From assembly GCA_947174155.1 (NCBI GenBank), contig CAMWHX010000004.1, positions 1 to 17,049 of the forward strand: a stretch of DNA of 17,049 nucleotides, written 5' to 3'. The notes under the pieces were generated by a model. The model had not been told where the DNA came from, made no database searches, and saw only the letters and a list, made by a program, of their open reading frames with translations. A program made the position numbers and the translations under genes. How positions within the stretch are numbered: position 1 is the stretch's first letter; each line of letters starts with the position of its first letter. This document shows positions 13,474-17,049 of this stretch, in pieces. Origin of the DNA: an uncultured Porphyromonadaceae bacterium. Its GTDB lineage: Bacteria > Bacteroidota > Bacteroidia > Bacteroidales > Muribaculaceae.

Positions 13474-13804
13474 ACCGATTCCGGTCGCGCTCCGTCTTCT
13501 TGCGGAAGGACTCACGGAGCGCCTCCGTGAGGTCTACCCCCGTCTGGTTAGCCAGACAGATCACCACCCAGAGCACGTCGGCGAGTTCCTCGCCGAGTCC
13601 GGAGACCGGGTCACCCTCCTTGGCGACCTGGTCTCCGTATTTCCGGGCGATGATGCGTGCCAGTTCGCCGACCTCCTCGGTCAGGAGCACCATGTTGGTG
13701 AGTTCGGAGAAGTAACCCTTGCCGATATCGCGTATCCACGTATCGACATCGCGCTGGGCCTGCGCTATCGTGATTTCCTGAGACATTGTGATTTCCTGTG
13801 ACAT
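13466..13804 (-). CDS. MazG-like nucleotide pyrophosphohydrolase
   Basis: A 112-aa single-domain member of the all-alpha NTP pyrophosphatase superfamily. These enzymes hydrolyse nucleoside triphosphates to monophosphates and pyrophosphate, usually to clear non-canonical nucleotides. The metal-binding pattern EExxE...ExxD is present: E43, E44 and E47 in LLTEEVGELA, then E72 and D75 in LGEELADVLW. The length suits short dimeric or tetrameric MazG/MazG-like proteins and not the two-domain MazG. The N-terminus is duplicated (MSQEIT twice), so ATG 13804 or ATG 13786 could be used. Longer frames upstream run through the divergent gene and look random. It converges on the 182-aa gene with an 8-base overlap and diverges from the DUF3108 gene with only 19 bases between the starts. 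No consensus promoter was found for it. Confidence 0.85.
   Translation of the reverse strand: MSQEITMSQEITIAQAQRDVDTWIRDIGKGYFSELTNMVLLTEEVGELARIIARKYGDQVAKEGDPVSGLGEELADVLWVVICLANQTGVDLTEALRESFRKKTERDRNRFR
13769..13804 (-). repeat. Tandem 18-bp duplication of the MazG start
   Basis: Two adjacent 18-base units, 13804-13787 and 13786-13769 on the minus strand, differ at two positions (TCA/TCT and ACA/ACG). Each encodes M-S-Q-E-I-T. Both differences are synonymous, so the duplication is not brand new, or selection has kept the peptide. Confidence 0.85.
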
Positions 13805-13823
13805 ATAGAAACAACGTCCGCCA

Positions 13824-14597
13824 ATGCAGAAAGTATATATCCGCATAGTGATCCTCCTCATGATGTTGCTCCTCACTCCCCGGGTCAACGCCGCCGACTT
13901 CACGGCCGAGGATCTGCACTACGTCATATCCTACAAGTGGGGGCTTATCCACAAGGATGCCGGCACGGCTACACTGTCGCTCCGCCCCGTGGGTCAACAC
14001 GACTACCGCCTCACGCTGACCGCCCGCACCAAGCCCTGGGCCGACAAGGTGTTTCAGGTGCGCGACACCCTGGTCTCCATCGTGGAGCGCAGTGACATGC
14101 GCCCACGGCGCTACGTGAAGTCAGCCCATGAGGGTGGCCGCTTCAGCCGAGACGTCATAGATTTCAGCTATGCCGGCCGCGATGTGAAGGGGGAGGTCGA
14201 ACGTCTGCGTCCGGGCAAGAAGAAGGGGGAGACCTCCCTCTCCCGGCGCACTCTGAGCGCCACCGGGCCGACATTCGACATGCTCAGCGTCTTCTACTTC
14301 CTGCGCACCATCGATTTCAAGGCCCTGAGCCACGGAGGGAGCGTCACGGCCAATATATTTTCAGGCAGCAAGACCGAACGCCTCACCATCCGCTGTGTCG
14401 GTAGCGAACGCATCAAACCGCGCGACAGCAAGACAGAAATCGAAACCTGGCATATCAAGTTCCGCTTTACCACCGACGGACGCCGTAAGTCGAGTGATGA
14501 CATCGACGCCTGGATCTCGGCTGACGCCCGCCATATCCCCGTCAGGCTCTACGGCTCCCTACCCCTCGGTCAGGTCCGCGTCTACCTCATCGGGTAA
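13824..14597 (+). CDS. Secreted DUF3108-family protein
   Basis: A 257-aa protein with a signal peptide (MQKVYIRIVILLMMLLLTPRVNA, cleavage before ADFTAED, about residue 24). The mature part starts with LHYVISYKWGLIHKDAGTATL, the opening typical of DUF3108. An ordered all-beta domain follows, with F-Q-V-R-D-T-L, DMLSVFYFLRTID and a closing DAWISADARHIPVRL strand. DUF3108 proteins are periplasmic and of unknown function, with a shape thought to resemble lipid- or lipoprotein-carrier barrels. ATG 13824 directly opens the signal peptide. The gene is divergent from mazG with 19 bases between starts and no TAnnTTTG element visible there, so its promoter must lie within the MazG reading frame or be non-consensus. 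A terminator follows at 14644-14664. Confidence 0.85.
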   Translation: MQKVYIRIVILLMMLLLTPRVNAADFTAEDLHYVISYKWGLIHKDAGTATLSLRPVGQHDYRLTLTARTKPWADKVFQVRDTLVSIVERSDMRPRRYVKSAHEGGRFSRDVIDFSYAGRDVKGEVERLRPGKKKGETSLSRRTLSATGPTFDMLSVFYFLRTIDFKALSHGGSVTANIFSGSKTERLTIRCVGSERIKPRDSKTEIETWHIKFRFTTDGRRKSSDDIDAWISADARHIPVRLYGSLPLGQVRVYLIG

Positions 14598-14643
14598 GCT
14601 CCCGTAATTAGCCCCGATTCTCGTAGCTCCCCCGACGATTAGT

Positions 14644-14664
14644 CCCGCTTTTCGGGGATTTTTT
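14644..14664 (+). terminator. Terminator of the DUF3108 gene
   Basis: CCCG (14644-14647) and CGGG (14653-14656) form a short stem around CTTTT, and six T follow at 14659-14664. A longer alternative uses CCCCGA near 14613 with TCGGGG (14652-14657). It is placed 46 bases after the stop and just before the next promoter. Confidence 0.6.
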
Positions 14665-14666
14665 AT

Positions 14667-14674
14667 TAACTTTG
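14667..14674 (+). promoter_or_regulatory. -7 promoter element of the porin gene
   Basis: TAACTTTG matches TAnnTTTG exactly, 37 bases before ATG 14712, giving a leader of about 30 bases. It starts three bases after the T-run of the preceding terminator, so the terminator/promoter unit is compact. No TTTG is seen at the usual upstream spacing. Confidence 0.7.
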
Positions 14675-14711
14675 CAGTCCGAATTCCACAATTCTATATA
14701 ACACGATTGAA

Positions 14712-16043
14712 ATGAGAAAGATACTTCTTTTCATAGCAATATATCTCGGGATTGCCGCGTCGGTCTGCGCTACGGACGATGGGACTTCGACACCGATATA
14801 TCCCGAGCAGATTCAGCGTCAGAAACTTCTGGAACGTCAGAAGATCTTCGCACCAGGTGAGATCGGCGGCGGCGGAGTGTCGGGCGATTCCGTCCGCACT
14901 CTGATGGATATTTTCTATGCCGACCAGTTTCGCACGTTCAGAGACCCCGAGGCTCCCTATTTCATGATGATGAGCAAGGATGCTCATCTCGCCCTGGGTG
15001 TCGGAGGACTCCTCACCGTCCGGGGCTGGGAGGACTGGAACGGCATCGTGGAACCCTACATCTTCTCCCCCTACAATATTCCGATTCCCAAGAATCCGGC
15101 TCGTATGAAGCGCCTGTACGCCACTCCGGCCAACTCCGGCTTCTTCTTCACACTGCTGGGACGCAACACCGCCGTCGGAGATTTCTTCGCCTATCTTGAA
15201 GGTGGATTCCGCGGCTACAACAAGACCGATTTCAGGATCAGGCGCGCCTTCATACGCATGAGGGGATTCACTGTGGGCTACGCCCTCAGCACGTTTCTTG
15301 ATGCCGCCGCGATGCCCAGAATGTGTGATGGTGGTGTCTACAGCGGCACGATCGACCGTGCCAATGTCCTCGTGCGATACCAGAAGGATTTCCAATCCGG
15401 ATGGAGTGTGGCCGGTGGTCTCGAATTTCCCAATACCTTTATCGCTGACAATACGGGGTCCACGGAGGCCTGCGCCCCCTATCTCCCCGATGTGGCCGCA
15501 TTCGGCCAGTATCAGTGGCATCAGGGATTCAGCCATATACGCCTCTCCGGTCTGCTGCGCACACTCTCCTATCGGGACCTGCTCATGGAGCGCAACCACA
15601 ATACCACAGGCTGGGGCCTGGCCCTCTCCTCGACCGTGAAGGTCATACCGGAGTTGTCACTTTACGGCATCGCCATCTACGGTGCCGGCCACGCGAGCTA
15701 TCTCAGCGACCTCAGTAACGGTGCCCACGATCTTGTCGGTGTAGCCGGAGAGCCGGGAAAGCTGCAGATGCCCAAGGCCTTCTCCTACTTCATAGGATGC
15801 AAGTATAATTTCCGCCCCGATCTCTACTCCTCACTTATCTTCACTCAGCTGCGCAACTACGAGGATAAGCCGGCCGAGAGTGACGGATATAAATACGGCA
15901 TGTGTGGCGCAGTCAATCTGTTTTGGGAAATAACACCCCGACTGAGTACCGGCATCGAATACATGATCGGCAAACGCATGAACTTCGATGGCAGCCACGG
16001 CTCCTCCAACCGTCTTGAAGCCATGCTCCAACTCTCCTTCTGA
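14712..16043 (+). CDS. DcaP-like outer-membrane porin
   Basis: A 443-aa protein with a signal peptide (residues 1-20, ending SVCA). A short helical N-terminal stretch (about 30-45, QIQRQKLLERQKI) recalls the coiled-coil start of trimeric DcaP porins. The barrel contains FFAYLEGGFRG and TDFRIRRAFIRMRGFTVGYALSTFLDAAAMP, matching the DcaP pattern of an R-h-A-hh strand followed by a 'G-T-STF-D' strand and loop. It ends in MLQLSF with the terminal Phe expected by the Bam machinery. DcaP-type proteins let small, often anionic, solutes such as peptides or dicarboxylates cross the outer membrane; the substrate here is unknown. The gene has its own promoter and is a single transcription unit as far as can be seen. 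An antisense frame of 301 codons in this gene is a GC-driven shadow. Confidence 0.8.
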   Translation: MRKILLFIAIYLGIAASVCATDDGTSTPIYPEQIQRQKLLERQKIFAPGEIGGGGVSGDSVRTLMDIFYADQFRTFRDPEAPYFMMMSKDAHLALGVGGLLTVRGWEDWNGIVEPYIFSPYNIPIPKNPARMKRLYATPANSGFFFTLLGRNTAVGDFFAYLEGGFRGYNKTDFRIRRAFIRMRGFTVGYALSTFLDAAAMPRMCDGGVYSGTIDRANVLVRYQKDFQSGWSVAGGLEFPNTFIADNTGSTEACAPYLPDVAAFGQYQWHQGFSHIRLSGLLRTLSYRDLLMERNHNTTGWGLALSSTVKVIPELSLYGIAIYGAGHASYLSDLSNGAHDLVGVAGEPGKLQMPKAFSYFIGCKYNFRPDLYSSLIFTQLRNYEDKPAESDGYKYGMCGAVNLFWEITPRLSTGIEYMIGKRMNFDGSHGSSNRLEAMLQLSF

Positions 16044-16090
16044 GATCTCCCCGACCATAAGGGAAATTAGATAGTTTGAGGATTTATTAC

Positions 16091-16098
16091 TATTTTTG
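16091..16098 (+). promoter_or_regulatory. -7 promoter element of the lipid kinase gene
   Basis: TATTTTTG matches TAnnTTTG, 26 bases before ATG 16125, so the leader is about 20 bases. A TTTG at 16075-16078 is only 12 bases upstream, shorter than the usual 19-21 spacing. Confidence 0.6.
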
Positions 16099-16124
16099 CA
16101 CTACGAAGAGTATCAGGTAGCATT

Positions 16125-17049
16125 ATGACTGATGAAATGGTAAAACGTCTGATGGTGATCATCAATCCGATATCCGGCACCGCCTCCAAGGAGGGGCTGG
16201 CAGATACTGTGCGACAGGAGACTTCGAAACAGGGATTTGTGAGCGAAGTGCGCTATACCAAGGGTCCCGGCGATGCTACAGAACTGGCGCGCGAGGCCGT
16301 GCGCATGGGTTATTACGGGGTTCTGACCTGTGGAGGTGACGGCACCGTCAACGAGGCGGCCCGCGGTCTGTGTGGCTCCGAGGTAGCCCTGGGTATTATC
16401 CCCCTTGGTTCAGGCAATGGTCTGGCCCGTCATCTCAATATACCTATCACCGTGCGCGGAGCGCTGCGTGTGATCGGGGAGAACCGTGTGCTCAACTGCG
16501 ATTATGCCACAGCCAATGACCAACCCTTCTTCTGCGCCTTCGGAGTCGGTTTCGATGCCACTGTTACCGAGAAATTCAACAGTCTCGGGCGTCGTGGACT
16601 GACCAGCTACGTGCAGACCACACTCGATGAGTTTGTCAAATACCGCTCCGAAGAATACATCATCATAGCCAACGGCCACGTTATCACCGAGCAGGCGATG
16701 CTCGTAGCCTGCTGCAATGCCTCTCAGTATGGCAACAATGCCTATATCGCCCCCACAGCCTCCATCAAAGACGGCCTTCTTGATGTCACTATCATCCACA
16801 AGGGAAACCCGCTCCAGCTCGCCCTAGCAGGCCTGGACGTCCTCACCGGTCTCGTAGGACACACCGCACACGCCACGACCTTGCAGGCACGCGAACTGAC
16901 CATCATACGACGCACCAACGGCCCCGTGCACCTCGACGGCGAACCGGGCAACATGGGACAACGCATTGACATCAAGTGTCATCACGGTCAGCTGCGCCTC
17001 TTCACCACCGCCCGCAAAAACCAGTACCGCACCTGGCTCTCCCCCAAAA
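16125..17049 (+). CDS. Diacylglycerol kinase family (YegS/LCB5-type) lipid kinase, partial at right edge
   Basis: Open from ATG 16125 to the window edge (308 codons). The family is usually about 300 residues, so only a few C-terminal residues should be missing. MVIINPISG (about 10-18), GGDGTVNE (70-77) and PLGSGNGLARHL (about 93-104) are the nucleotide-binding signatures of the DAGK catalytic domain. VHLDGEPG near residue 275 is the conserved C-terminal motif. These enzymes phosphorylate diacylglycerol or related lipids with ATP at the inner face of the membrane, feeding phospholipid recycling. It has its own promoter and follows the porin gene by 81 bases. The exact lipid substrate cannot be read from the sequence. 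Confidence 0.9.
   Translation, partial: MTDEMVKRLMVIINPISGTASKEGLADTVRQETSKQGFVSEVRYTKGPGDATELAREAVRMGYYGVLTCGGDGTVNEAARGLCGSEVALGIIPLGSGNGLARHLNIPITVRGALRVIGENRVLNCDYATANDQPFFCAFGVGFDATVTEKFNSLGRRGLTSYVQTTLDEFVKYRSEEYIIIANGHVITEQAMLVACCNASQYGNNAYIAPTASIKDGLLDVTIIHKGNPLQLALAGLDVLTGLVGHTAHATTLQARELTIIRRTNGPVHLDGEPGNMGQRIDIKCHHGQLRLFTTARKNQYRTWLSPK

Noticed and set aside
13805..13903. Longer start at 13903 for the MazG-like protein
   Set aside because: The extra 33 residues are antisense to the DUF3108 signal peptide region, look random, and are not found in short MazG-like proteins.
14694..15599. 301-codon minus-strand open frame
   Set aside because: It lies fully antisense to the well-supported porin gene, its translation has no family features, and long shadow frames are expected in GC-rich DNA.

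Overview
The window looks like a Bacteroidota (Bacteroidales) chromosome, possibly Muribaculaceae. Promoters carry the phylum's TAnnTTTG -7 element, in two cases with a TTTG box exactly 20 nt upstream. Starts lack strong Shine-Dalgarno sequences. The gene families (AAA_14/DUF4143 ATPase, TonB_C proteins, TonB-receptor-like barrels, DcaP-like porin, DUF3108) are common in that phylum. The family placement is inference only.

Left part (1-5246): a visibly AT-richer, accessory-looking segment. A partial AlbA_2 (Schlafen-like) gene runs off the left edge on the minus strand. A two-gene minus-strand operon follows, made of an unknown helical 204-aa protein and a DUF4407-like four-helix membrane protein, coupled by an ATGATGA overlap. 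Then come, on the plus strand, an AAA_14/DUF4143 ATPase whose promoter carries a perfect 27-bp inverted repeat, and a small secreted protein with a receptor-plug-like part and a TonB C-terminal domain. Two of these promoters carry long dyads, suggesting tight local regulation.

Middle (5247-7660): a GC-rich uvrD/pcrA helicase gene on the minus strand. Its stop codon directly abuts the stop of the TonB_C gene. Upstream of it lie a strong hairpin and a tRNA-Glu(TTC) gene with its own promoter.

Right part (7794-17049): GC-rich, mostly plus-strand envelope genes. A 1043-aa TPR protein and a plug-less TonB-receptor-like outer-membrane barrel form an apparent operon. Then come an unknown 182-aa protein, a convergent MazG-like pyrophosphohydrolase whose N-terminus is duplicated, a secreted DUF3108 protein, a DcaP-like porin with its own promoter, and a diacylglycerol/lipid kinase gene cut by the right edge.

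The best candidates for something undescribed are the helical protein/DUF4407 pair, the palindromic control region of the AAA_14 gene, and the apparently leaderless TPR gene. No CRISPR array, rRNA, intact insertion sequence or phage gene was seen.
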